NCBI RefSeq assembly: GCF_003265705.1
Contig: NW_020313044.1
Span: forward strand, 6,403,188-6,467,187
DNA from: Callorhinus ursinus
Lineage: Eukaryota > Chordata > Mammalia > Carnivora > Otariidae
Direction of reading: 5' to 3'
Length of the DNA stretch: 64,000 nucleotides
Every line of letters starts with the position of its first letter. The stretch's first letter is position 1. The notes below the pieces were generated by a model. It ran no database searches. It saw nothing but the letters and a program-made list of their open reading frames with translations, and was not told the origin of the DNA. A program made the translations under genes and the position numbers. This document shows, in pieces, positions 45,976-55,920 of this stretch.

Positions 45976-46090
45976 TAGGACGGTCTACTCTTTTAGCTCC
46001 TACCCACTTTATAAATGAGACCCAGAGAGGTCAAGTAACTTGCCTAAAGGCACACAGCCAGCAGTTATTCTGAAAATAAAGCTCATCTCC
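45976..46090 (-). mobile_element. MIR fragment, minus strand
   Basis: 'acccagagaggtcaagtaacttgcctaaaggcacacagccagcag' (46020-46064). Confidence 0.8.
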
Positions 46091-46869
46091 TCTGTGGATT
46101 CTTCATTAAAAAGCTACCAGTAGGTAGGTCACATGCAGCAGAGAGTTGAGGTTGCTGATGACCTCTTCTCTGCCCCTCTTTCTGTTCTAGAGAGCAGAAT
46201 GGCGTCTCTTCCCTATCTAGGGAACATGTGCCCTTTCAAACAGGTCTCCAAGGAGCTTTGCTGAATAAACATGAATACCAGCGATCATTCAGAATCAGAA
46301 AGCAGCATAAATGGTCTCAAATGCCACTGTTTTCATTTACAAAGCTTTTCCCCAGTGCTAGATTTGGCATATTTCATCACTGTGCTTTAGCTGAAATAAA
46401 ACCTGGTGAGGATTACTGAGGAATGAGAATTGTAAAGACAGAGTTCATAAAGTAGGAAGGAGTATACCAAGTAACGAGATGTGGATATTCATAATAATCT
46501 TGCCATAATTACCTTCTAATTCTGGAAGTAATTCTTACTGTGCACAGATTAATGAGAAGCTAACTTAATGAACATTTGTTCATTAAGAGCACTTTGGAAC
46601 AGCACTCTTTTCGATAAATGGATTACTCTGCCATTCACCGAAGTTTTCTTCAGCTCTCAAAACTCTTAGGAAGTATGAGGAAATGGGAAGCTAACAACCA
46701 CCAGTGAAAATGGAAGAGACTCTCCCCAGCGCCTGATTCTGTGTCCTGGACTTTCCCCCTCTACCAGCTTTCAGATGCAAAAAACACACGGTTGTTTCTC
46801 TAATGCAGGCAGCACCTCTCCTATCTTTTCATTTATAACTTTCCAAAAGAGGAGAGTGAGGAGGCCCTG
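46091..46869. other. Unassigned stretch
   Basis: A 63-codon plus frame (46228-46419) has no domain. 'aatgaacatttgttcatt' (46568-46585) is a perfect 8-bp inverted repeat with a 2-base centre. Confidence 0.4.
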
Positions 46870-46990
46870 GGAAACTTAGAAAGCCGACATTCATTGCACC
46901 GAGGAGCAAAATGAGGCCCAGAGAGATTCCCGAGATCCCTGGGCTATTTACAGGACTGGAAACAGGAACTGACGTTTTCAGCCCTTGTGC
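46870..46990 (-). mobile_element. MIR fragment, minus strand
   Basis: 'gcaaaatgaggcccagagagattcccgagatccc' (46908-46941). Confidence 0.6.
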
Positions 46991-47194
46991 AAGTGTGGAT
47001 TTTTTATCCTACAATATGCTAACAGGGTCTCTGTGGCCAAACAATCCCATAAAGGGCAAACAGTGATGAAATATTTCAATTAACAGGCTTGGTCTTTACG
47101 ACAACATCCAAGCAGTTTGATATTCTCTCCATTTGGATGATGTGTTTTTTAAGAATTTTCAAAAATTCTGCTTTTATTGAAGATACCCAGGAAA

Positions 47195-47425
47195 CAAATG
47201 TTTCCTAGGAACTGCTATTTGTTGAGAACTTACTGTGTGTAAGTTCCACAATGTGTTATCTCAGTTACAATTGTTCTACAATGTGTTATCTCAGTTGATC
47301 CTTCTACCAACTTTATGGGGTGAGTTGTACTCATGCCCCCACTTTACTGATGAGAAAATAAGCTTAAGGAACTTGCCCTAGTTCATAGAGATAGCAAGTG
47401 GCAGATCCTGGATGCGCACCCATTA
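47195..47425 (-). mobile_element. MIR SINE, minus strand, with an internal duplication
   Basis: 'tttgttgagaacttactgtgtg', 'ccactttactgatgagaaaataagc' and 'gatagcaagtggcagatcctgg' are MIR. A 19-bp exact repeat 'acaatgtgttatctcagtt' occurs at 47248-47266 and 47278-47296, so part of the middle was duplicated. Confidence 0.85.
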
Positions 47426-47446
47426 CTTGTCTGATTTCACAATCCA

Positions 47447-47965
47447 TGTATTTATTGTCTATTGCTGCCTAACAAATTACCACAAATTTAGGGGTGTAAA
47501 CAAAATCCATTTTTCTTACAGCTCTCATAGTTCTGCAGGCCTGGAGTTCTCCTGATGGGTTTGGCCTGGTTCTACTCAAGGTATCTATCATAAGGCCAAA
47601 ATCAAGGTGCAGGCTGACTGGGCTCTTATCTGAAGGCTGTGGAGAAGGACCCGCTTCCAAGATCTTTCACGTTGTTGGAAGAAACCAGTCCCTTGTGACT
47701 ATAGGACTGAGGTCCCTGTTTTCTTACTGGCTGTCAGCCAGGGTCTAATCTATGCTCCCAGATACCACCTGCATTCCTTCTCACTCACCCCCTCTACCCT
47801 CAAAGCAGCAAGGGTACAAGTCCTGCTCATGCTCATGCAACTAGGTCAGGCCCACTGGGTCACCTCTGTTTCTTAAAATCAAGTGATGTGGAACTTTAAT
47901 CACATCTGCAAAATTCCTTCCCAGCAGTACCTAGATCAGTACTTTATTGCAAATAACCAGGGGAC
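47447..47965 (-). mobile_element. MLT1-type MaLR LTR, antisense
   Basis: 'tctattgctgcctaacaaattaccacaaattta', 'agttctgcaggcctggagttc', 'aaaatcaaggtgcaggctgactggg', 'gactgaggtccctgttttcttactggctgtcagccaggg' and 'gaactttaatcacatctgcaaaattcc' give a near-full-length antisense LTR. Confidence 0.88.
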
Positions 47966-48594
47966 AGGAATCTTAGAGGGGAGAAGATGACACAGACTCA
48001 GCCTTAGGCAATCAGTCGGGTGAGAGCAGGGAGTGGTGAGGACTAGAGAGAAACAGCTCCTGCGGGGCTCCCATCATCAGTGAGGGCTGCCACTGTGGAG
48101 CCCATCCAGATTGCTGCCACATGGGGAAAGTAAAAAGAGTACTAACAACTCATCCAACTTTTCAGAGCCAGAAATCTGGATTTTTATATGAAATCATCCA
48201 ATTAGAAAAAGTTTGCAACTACTTTAAATATAAAACCCATCCATTTTCAGATTAAGTAGGATCTTTAGGCCAACAGTTGGAAACGATCTAAATAACTTCT
48301 GGGATCATGCCCACTTTCTCCCTGATTCCTTAATCCAGTCACTTGTAGTGTCCCCACATCTACGGCCCTGTCTTTGCCTACTATGGTTCTCTATCTTGAG
48401 TACCATCCACACAGCCCCTTACCACAAGACAAAACGGTTTTCCACAGAGGGTTGATCTTCAGAGGTTGACGAAGTTTTTCTGAAGCACCCGGTGCAGGGC
48501 TCCTTCAGATGGTCTCAGTGACAGATTATGTGTTCTCTTATAGACAGTCTACACAGATGGCCCCCAGAATCGCCTTTACCAGGTTGTTGCTTAT
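47966..48594. other. Mostly unassigned stretch
   Basis: The last 300 bases may be decayed L2 upstream of the recognisable L2 end. Confidence 0.35.
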
Positions 48595-48715
48595 CTGCCT
48601 ACTCCACTAGACGATCAGCTCAAAGAGAGCAGGAACCAACCATACCTATTTGAATTGATATCAAATATTCAAAGTCATTGCCTAGATGAGCTTAGTAATT
48701 ATTTCTTGAATGAAC
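48595..48715 (+). mobile_element. L2 3' end, plus strand
   Basis: 'agctcaaagagagcaggaacc' and terminal 'aattatttcttgaatgaac'. Confidence 0.7.
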
Positions 48716-48916
48716 AAAAGACATTCTGCAACAAAGATCACCACTGATATGTTCCTAAAAGTTCACTGGTCATCCTGGGTCTACATTCAGAAAATCTCTG
48801 AGACCAGAGAAGAAGATTATGTGCTTGAGTATCTAAATATGGAAACAAGTGAAACAATGGAACTAATGTTTAAAAGTCTTTTGAATGAACATCCATTTTT
48901 AAAAGTCATTATCACT

Positions 48917-49120
48917 GGGGCGCCTGGGTGGCTCAGTCGTCAAGCGGCTGCCTTCGGCTCAGGTCATGATCCCAGGGTCCTGGGATTGAGCCCTGCATCC
49001 GCTCCCTGCTCAGCAGGAAGCCTGCCTCTCCCTCTCCCACTCCCCCTGCTTGTGTTCCCTCTCTCGCTGTGTCTCTGTCAAATAAATAAAATCTTAAAAA
49101 AAAAAAAGATTTTATTTTTA
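48917..49120 (+). mobile_element. SINEC, first unit of a head-to-tail pair
   Basis: Head 'ggggcgcctgggtggctcag', body near consensus, tail 'aaataaataaaatctt' then A-run and 'agattttattttta'. The outer target duplication 'aaaagtcattatcact' starts at 48901. No separate duplication closes this unit. Confidence 0.95.
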
Positions 49121-49121
49121 A

Positions 49122-49322
49122 GGGGCGCCTGAGTGGCTCCGTCGTTAAACGTCTGCCTTCAGCTCAGGTCATTATCCCGGGGTCCTGGGATCGAGCCTTG
49201 CGTCGGGGGCTCCCTGCTCAGCGGGGAGCCTGCTTCTCCCTCTCCCACTCCCCCTGCTTGTGTTCCTGCTCTCGCTCTCGCTCTCTCTCTCTGTCAAATA
49301 AATAAACACAATCTTTAAAAAA
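49122..49322 (+). mobile_element. SINEC, second unit of the head-to-tail pair
   Basis: Head 'ggggcgcctgagtggctcc', tail 'aaataaataaacacaatcttt'. The duplication 'aaaagtcattatcact' recurs at 49323-49338, closing the pair. The unit either inserted into the A-tail of the first or was mobilised with it as a dimer. Confidence 0.95.
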
Positions 49323-49338
49323 AAAAGTCATTATCACT

Positions 49339-49612
49339 ATAATAATGGAAAATCAATCCCCTGTGGGTGTGACACAGTGGAGGTGTGGTCTGTGGAGCTG
49401 CAAATGAGCAGCTGGTGTAGTCACCCAGCCCAGTGTGTGGTGCAGCCGTGGCAGACAGAGTCAGATGAACTGCAAAAGAGAAGCGCTGGTAAGGTGGGAA
49501 CCCCAGCAGTCCCTGGTTATTTTATATCTCTTAAGGTTAAAAGAGTTTAAAGGCACAAATTTACAATTATGTATATAGACGTTCTACATTTTATACCTTA
49601 ATCCTTATATTA
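49339..49612. other. Short unassigned stretch
   Basis: No element recognised. Confidence 0.4.
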
Positions 49613-49626
49613 GAAGGAAACCCTAG

Positions 49627-49770
49627 GGGCACCTGCATGGCTCAGTTGGTTCAGCGTCAGACTCTTGATCTCAGGGTTGTGAGATCAAACCACAGTCAGG
49701 CTCTGAGCTGGGCATGGAGCCTTCTTAAGATTCTCTCTTTCCTTCTCCCTCTGCCCCTCCCCCCTCTCTT

Positions 49771-49806
<36 letters not shown>

Positions 49807-49828
49807 AAAAAAAAAAAAGAGAGAGAGA
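49627..49828 (+). mobile_element. SINEC, divergent older subfamily
   Basis: 'ggggcacctgcatggctcagttggttcagcgtcagactcttgatctcagggttgtgagatc' layout (49627-49686) with 'gactcttgatctc' in place of 'tgccttcggctc' defines a different, older SINEC subfamily. A (CT)n run occupies 49771-49804. Duplication 'gaaggaaaccctag' (49613-49626) and 'gaaggaaactctaa' (49829-49842). Confidence 0.93.
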
Positions 49829-50218
49829 GAAGGAAACTCTAAGAGAATGTATCTATAACATAGTGAGGACAAAACCATCTGTTTTCTATCACCTTGTGCC
49901 TTTGCAGTTAACTCCAGTAACATTGTTAATCCAAAACAGATCAGACTCTGGACATTTCAAGAAAACAAAGCACTTCAGTTCCCTGTCCATATTTCTGGGA
50001 TGTTATCTTGTGCTGTGTATATGAACTAGTTTCTCTATGGTCATTATCACCGCTTTGGAAACTTCCTAGTAGGACTAGATGGCCGTGGACAGCTCCTTGG
50101 GCTTGGTCCTGCCAGAGATAATCCTCTTTACTTCATTCTAATTAAATATCTGTTCATGCTTCCATGTTATCCCAAAATGTAGCTGATGTCTATACTTTCC
50201 TGTTTAAATAAGCATTAG

Positions 50219-50345
50219 GAGTGCCTGGCTGGCTCAGTTGGAAGAGAGCGCGGCTCTTTGTCTCGGGGTCATGACTTTGAACCCTGTGTTGGGTGTAGAG
50301 ATTACTTAAATAAATAAATAAACAAATAAATAAATAAATACTAAA
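50219..50345 (+). mobile_element. Short tRNA-derived CAN-SINE variant
   Basis: 'gagtgcctggctggctcagttgg', 'gaaccctgtgttgggtgtagagattactta' and (AAAT)n. It lacks the CT-rich body of the other SINECs and goes straight from the tRNA-like head to the tail, as in early CAN-SINEs. Confidence 0.8.
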
Positions 50346-50394
50346 ACAAAACACAGCTAAATTAGTGGAACATTCTTTAGAAAACCCACTGATC

Positions 50395-50530
50395 TGAAGT
50401 CAAGAGACCTTGTCCAGTCCCATCAGCCATTAGCAAACTCTGTGAGCCAGAGGGAATTACCTCATCCCTCTGGGAGTCATTTTCTTCATCTGTAAGAAAG
50501 AGTTCCTTTGAATCATAAGGATGTATAAGT
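50395..50530 (+). mobile_element. MIR SINE, plus strand
   Basis: 'cctctgggagtcattttcttcatctgtaag' (50467-50496) is the MIR core. Confidence 0.7.
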
Positions 50531-50869
50531 CACCTACTTTTATACTGATAAGGAATGGTCTTAGTTATATCAGGACTTCCTTTCTTAGATTTTTGGCAGG
50601 AACTCTTTGGAGTAATTTTCTTTGTAAAGAACCCAGACTAGTACACAAAGCCTCTGCACTTCTGAAAACCAAATAAACCATAGCTGAAACATAAAACTAC
50701 ACAGTTACTCTAACCATTAATTTACACTGCAAAGGATAGTTTCTTTGGTTATATGGGATTTGTTTTCCGTGCTTCTCCTGATTTAAGACAAAGAGCGATA
50801 TAATTATGTAATGAAGAAACTAACTGCTTCTAAACCCTTTCCTCAGAGGTTTCTCTTTATTTTTTTTTT

Positions 50870-50969
50870 NNNNNNNNNNNNNNNNNNNNNNNNNNNNNNN
50901 NNNNNNNNNNNNNNNNNNNNNNNNNNNNNNNNNNNNNNNNNNNNNNNNNNNNNNNNNNNNNNNNNNNNN
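50870..50969. other. Assembly gap, exactly 100 N
   Basis: Exactly 100 N, the usual placeholder for a gap of unknown size. Left flank is a T-run, right flank starts 'acacacacatcc', so the missing sequence is probably a simple repeat or a retroelement tail. Amino-acid frames spanning it are meaningless. Confidence 0.99.
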
Positions 50970-51730
50970 ACACACACATCCATCCCTGCCAAACTTCATT
51001 GATATCATTCATCCCTCTGATCCCTCCCAGCACATGTTGGAGCTCAACTCTCTCCTTTGCTAAAATTTTCATATATTATGGACAAAAAGAAATTAGATTA
51101 ACATTATAAGCATGATGTCATGAAACTAGACTCTTGATATGGAACCAAAACTTTATGAAGCGTGAATAGGAATATTCTTCTCTTTTTTAATATTCAGCCA
51201 ATATTTATTAATTTATTATTTATTTTATTATGTTATGTTAATAGGATATATTCTTAAGGGAAGGGGCCAGGTAGTGGGGGTGTGGTCAAGTTCAACAGGG
51301 AGACCTGTGTTTCAGAAACGTGGTGCACTTATCATTTCTTAGTGGAGTAGTGATCTACTCTGGTTATCTCCATACATGGGAGTGAATGGCTCCAGGGAGT
51401 GTGCAGGATGATCCAAGGAGTGAGAAGAAAATTCTAGAAAACATTAGAACTTCCATTTATGTTTATTTTATATAAAAATAAAAAGAAATTAAGCCTTACT
51501 AATATTTATCATATGGATTAACACCAGCATCTTCATTTGGTCAGTCCAGTGCCTCACATGTAGTGTTTACTTTGGTCTGGGTAGATGGATTTCTGAACCA
51601 TATAAAGTGTTTGAACTAAGCTAACCCTTATGAAATAGACAAATAGCCATTTTGTAAAGAGACAGAATTTTAAAGATAACATCAATAATTCAAGTACAAT
51701 AATGGAGGAACTGATATTCCTCCTACTCCT
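50970..51730. other. Unassigned stretch
   Basis: AT-rich; contains 'attatgttatgttaata' near 51225, reminiscent of an antisense L1 end but too short to call. Confidence 0.4.
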
Positions 51731-51743
51731 AGCATAAACTCTT

Positions 51744-52186
51744 TTTTTAAAAAATGAAAGTTTTATTGGAGAAAAATGGGACCACCATGTACACAGGGAA
51801 AAGAGCACCAAAATTTAACTGATACAGAACAACTTAAAGTCACAATTACCTGATATTGTTTGCAATTACTTTTCAATTTCTTAAACAGCTCCCTTCAACT
51901 TGTTTTTTAAATAGCTTTTCCAATTTTTCGGTTGAAACCACATCAAGTTTTCAAAAAAAAAAAAAAAATTAAAAGCCTCAGGGAGAGGACGAGCTTTCAA
52001 GATAACAAAAGTGACACCAAGAGTCTCCTCCTAACAGGGACCAATTCTACCTAAAAATTCCTTCAGAGTAACTATTGTGGAAAAGACTGTATGTCTCAGA
52101 GACCATGAGAGATGAGTTAGGACACTGACAGAGATGGTCCAGTGTGAAGAGATGACTAGAAGGGCAGCTCTTTTGTTTGGCCTCCC
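51744..52186 (-). pseudogene. Processed retrocopy of an unidentified transcript (3' UTR only)
   Basis: Flanked by a 13-bp direct repeat 'agcataaactctt' (51731-51743 and 52187-52199). In minus orientation the copy ends with a polyadenylation signal (AATAAA, complement at 51762-51767) followed about 12 bases later by a short A-tail (T-run at 51742-51748). It contains an internal A/T run (51954-51968) but no long frame and no SINE, L1 or LTR phrase. This is the structure of an L1-mediated, 5'-truncated mRNA copy. The parent gene is not recognised. Confidence 0.7.
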
Positions 52187-52598
52187 AGCATAAACTCTTC
52201 ATCAGCCACATATTCAATTTGTCCTTTCAATGTACAATTTGATATTTTAATGACTGGTGACAAAATGACTGCTTCTCAAAAGAAAATCAGGCTATGGAAA
52301 GAGCATTTTTGAAAATGAATGGTTGGAAATGTTTTCACTGTTAAGTGATTTCTGGCTGAAAACATACGTAAGCAAAGTTTCTTTAAAAATTCGAGTATCT
52401 GTACACTTAAAATTGTTTACTTCTAATGTTTGCCGAGGAAACACATGGCCACTCCTTCCTGCTGTCTATACAGAATTTATCTTCTGTGTTTGAATTCACC
52501 CAATACTTTCCATATTTTTTATCCTTAATCTAAGCATTCTATTTCATTCTTGCCATGTTTTTCAAAAGTGTCGTAAAAAAAAAAAAATCACTCAACTG

Positions 52599-52786
52599 GG
52601 GGCACGTGGATGGCTTAGTTAAGCATCTGCCTTTGGCTCAGGTCATGACCCCAGGGTCCTGAGATCCAGCTCCACATCAGGCTCCCTGCTTGGTGGGGAG
52701 CCTGCTTCTCCCTCTCACTCCACAACTCCCATGCCTGTGTGCTCACACTCTCTCTCTGTCAAATAAATAAATAAAATTTATAAAGA
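52599..52786 (+). mobile_element. SINEC, plus strand
   Basis: Head 'ggcacgtggatggcttag' with a small deletion in the A-box region, tail 'aaataaataaataaaattta'. Perfect 16-bp duplication 'aaaaatcactcaactg' at 52583-52598 and 52787-52802. Confidence 0.95.
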
Positions 52787-52802
52787 AAAAATCACTCAAC
52801 TG

Positions 52803-53764
52803 AAGAATTTATTTCAACTAAACCTTCTTATTACTTAATATAATAAATGATTAGACATTTGTTGGTCAAATTTCAATAAAAATTTTTATGTAACTGGTGG
52901 ATCCATTATGTGTATCATGATTCAGTGGTGTGAGCCAATAATAACATTTATTCCATTTTGTTCTACAAATCTTTTGGAGTTATTTTCAACTATGACAGGA
53001 GCTGTAGAAAATTAGAGCAAATAAAACTACCCCACCAATGACCTTTATCACAAAGAACTAAACCAACGCTTTTTTAAATCTTGAAAATAGTGAAGCATAG
53101 TCAATGACATTGCTCTCTCTAAATTATTATTGATTTTATGTTTAGGGAGAAGAAGATGGCTATTTTTACATTAATACATTAATTAATATTAAATAGCATT
53201 TATTTCCATTTTATCTCTCTCCTTTTTATTATGTACTTTGTGTATTTTCTAAATATACAATATATTAGTGCCAATAGATTAGAAGCACATGCTGTACTAT
53301 TATATAATATAGTAGTATATTAAATAATTTATAATTTATCAGTAAATAAGTTCATGAGTATGACCTATTATTTAAAAGTTGGTCATGTGTTATCAAAAGA
53401 ATTTGGAGACTGAAGTTTTAGATGACAAGAATGAGGTACACACTTTCAGCCTCTTTCCTACAATTTAAAGGTAAAAACTGCTTTATATTGCAGGCCAAGT
53501 TCCACAATTGTAGGAATGGCACTCTCTATGATAAGCATGTACATTTACTTTGAGACCATTTTAAAAATGCACCGTATCTATGACCTTTGAAATGTCTTTA
53601 AATATTAGCAGCAGTCCAGGCAAAATGGACGATCAAGAAAGTTCCTTAGAGGTATTCATAAAATGAATTTCCAAAATAACTTCTTGCGCATGTACTTAAA
53701 CTTCAACAGTTGTAGATAGTGCCAAACAAGTTCAAACCAGGCCCCCAAACAAAATGCTCCTTTA
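52803..53764. other. Very AT-rich unassigned stretch
   Basis: Contains 'ttaatacattaattaatattaa' text (53170-53193) and TA-rich runs to 53.35 kb. No element or frame. Confidence 0.45.
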
Positions 53765-54154
53765 GTGGATTCTAAAAATAACTACCTCGAACAAAGATCT
53801 CTTTCTTTGGGGGCCTTCGGCAGCACCGATGCCATGCCCCACTCCAAAAGTTTCACTGGAAGCAGCAGTGGCCATAGCCAACAGAGTGCACCAATACCAG
53901 CATGCCCACACAGGCATAGTCAAAACCCAAGAAGTGCCTCAAGACCCTCCTCTCTCACCCTGAATGCCATCAACTTCCCATCGCTGTCATTCTGTTTCCC
54001 GCACTTTTTGGAGACCGGAAGCAATTCCCTAGTTGAGGAAAACCTCGCTCAAGAACTGATAAATCTCACCTTTGAGGGAAGATGTTACCCAGGCCTCCAG
54101 AGACAAAGTCTCCAGTGCTTTTCTGAGCGGTGTTTAATCCGAATGCATTTCTGA
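53765..54154 (+). other. Unidentified 129-codon open frame (weak gene candidate)
   Basis: Open from a GTG/ATG-ambiguous start (taken at 53765, 'tggattctaaa' context) to TGA at 54154. The predicted peptide is Ser/Pro/His-rich over residues about 35-70, then more hydrophobic. No signal peptide, membrane segment or domain is recognised, and I know no family that matches. The patch is noticeably more GC-rich than the AT-rich sequence before it and carries no repeat phrase. It could be a chance frame, an exon fragment, or a decayed retrocopy (no tail or duplication seen). Confidence 0.2.
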
Positions 54155-54214
54155 TGAGCCTTGGATGGTCTCTGATTCTAACAATAACCACTAGCTTTCC
54201 TTAAGAAGTAATTA

Positions 54215-54400
54215 TATGGCTGCTAGGCAATTCCCATTTATTTTCTCATGCTATTATTAGCCTCATGATAAAATGAAGAGACTGACCTTGAGAAGCTAAA
54301 AAATTGGCTGAAGTCACATGTCTAGTACGTGGAAGGTCCAAGAATCAAATCTATGCTGCATTTTAGAGCTGGAATCTCAGTAACAAGGCTCTTTTGCCTT
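54215..54400 (-). mobile_element. MIR SINE, minus strand
   Basis: 'cctcatgataaaatgaagagactgaccttgagaagc' and 'ggctgaagtcacatgtctagtacgtgg' read as diverged antisense MIR. Confidence 0.65.
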
Positions 54401-54619
54401 TCCTAGGATTTGCCTGAACGATGATTTGTATGATGAGTGTTAATTTAAGGCCAGTTACTTTCCTTCCTCCGGGACTCTTCCTCCTCTACCTTCAAAATGT
54501 CAATTTAAAAAAAAAAAATTATAATTTTAATGTTTTTATCAACAAACTTTCCATAAAAAAGGACAATTAAAAATCAATTAACTATCGATTTCTACTTAGA
54601 ATGCAGAAGATAATATATG

Positions 54620-54950
54620 TTTCAAAAAGGAGTTGTGAAAAAGAAAAGGCTATATATTCAATGATTCCACCATAGGACATAATGGGAAAGGAAAAACTAT
54701 GGAGACAAAGTTTTGCAAAAAGATTGTGAAATCTTGTAATCTTGCAAAAAGATTAGTGATTACCAGGGTTTCGGGAGGAGGGAGGTGAAGCATGAAGGAT
54801 TTTTTTTAAATCAGTAAAACTGTTCTGTGTGACACTATAATGGTGGAGATATGTCATTATACACTTGTCAAAACCCAGTGAATGGACAACACAAAGGGTG
54901 AACTTTACATAAACTATGGACTTTGGTTGATTTTTAAAAAGTGAAGGCGA
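54620..54950 (+). mobile_element. L1M 3' UTR, plus strand
   Basis: 'ttcaatgattccaccatagg', 'tgattaccagggtttcggg', 'cattatacacttgtcaaaacccagtgaatgg' and 'aactatggactttggttga' are the 3' UTR of an old L1M. It has a 13-bp local duplication 'ttgcaaaaagatt' (54713-54725 and 54742-54754). Confidence 0.75.
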
Positions 54951-54959
54951 CTGTGCTCT

Positions 54960-55920
54960 TAAAATTGAGAAAATAGATGAAAATAGTCACAAGTATATCT
55001 GACAAAGGGCTTCTATCCAGAATATATGAAGAACTTCTACAACTTCATAATAAGACAAACAATGCTATCAAAAATGGACAAAAGATTTGAAAAGACAACT
55101 CACATATTTTTGTTTACATTTTTTTGCATAAAGAAGAAATGCAAATACCCAACACGCAAATGAAAAAGTGTTGACATCATCTGTCATCCAGGAAAAGCAA
55201 ATTCAAATCGCATTGAAATACACACTTACTGTAATAGCTAAACTGCAAAATATTGACAATGTCAAATATCAGAACAGTTGGAATTCTCACACATCCCTGG
55301 TGGGAATATAAAAAGGGAACGACCATTTCAGGTAACTGGCAATTTCCTAAAAAGTTGAACATGCATATACTCTATGATCCAGCAATTCCACTCCTAGCTA
55401 CATATCCAAGATAAATGAAAAGGGATGTATACCAAGAGCTATATGAAAATGTTCATAGCAACTTTTTCCATAATAGTACCAAGTTGGAAACATCCCAGCT
55501 GTCCATTGATAGGAGAATGGATTAGTAAACTAGGTATATTCCTACAGTGGAATACTCCTATGCAATAATAAGGGATGAACACTAATGTCTGCAACATGAG
55601 TCATTCTCAAAAATATTATGCTGAACGAAAGAAGCAAGACACAAAAGAAGGCATTCTGTATGATTCCATGTATTTAAGACTTTGGGTTATACAAAACTAT
55701 CATGTAGCGCTAAACATTAGGATTAGCAATTGTTTCTGGAAGGAGGGTTGCCTGGGCAGGGACAAAGAGAACTTTCTGGGTTGATGGAAATGTTCTGCAT
55801 CTTGACACAGGCATAATCTAAACAAGTGTATGTATTTATCAAAACTGATTGGACAGCATACTTAAGATCTGAACATTTCACTGTATGTAAATTATACTTC
55901 AATAAATAAAATTAAGAGGA
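54960..55920 (+). mobile_element. Old L1M ORF2 end and 3' UTR, plus strand
   Basis: ORF2 relic: 'gacaaagggcttctatccagaatata', 'gatccagcaattccactcct', 'ggtatattcctacagtggaatactcc'; then 3' UTR 'ttgtttctggaaggaggg' and end 'tatgtaaattatacttcaataaa'. Many stops. It lies directly downstream of another L1M 3' end in the same orientation. Confidence 0.85.

Noticed and set aside
48710..49132. 140-codon plus-strand open frame
   Set aside because: More than half of it is SINEC sequence and its A-tail, giving a Leu/Pro/Ser-rich artefact.
50811..51072. Frames of 62-71 codons across the N gap
   Set aside because: Half of each is unknown residues from the 100-N placeholder.
51217..51245. Tiny antisense L1 end
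   Set aside because: Only about 20 AT-rich bases resemble L1, which is too little to separate from chance.
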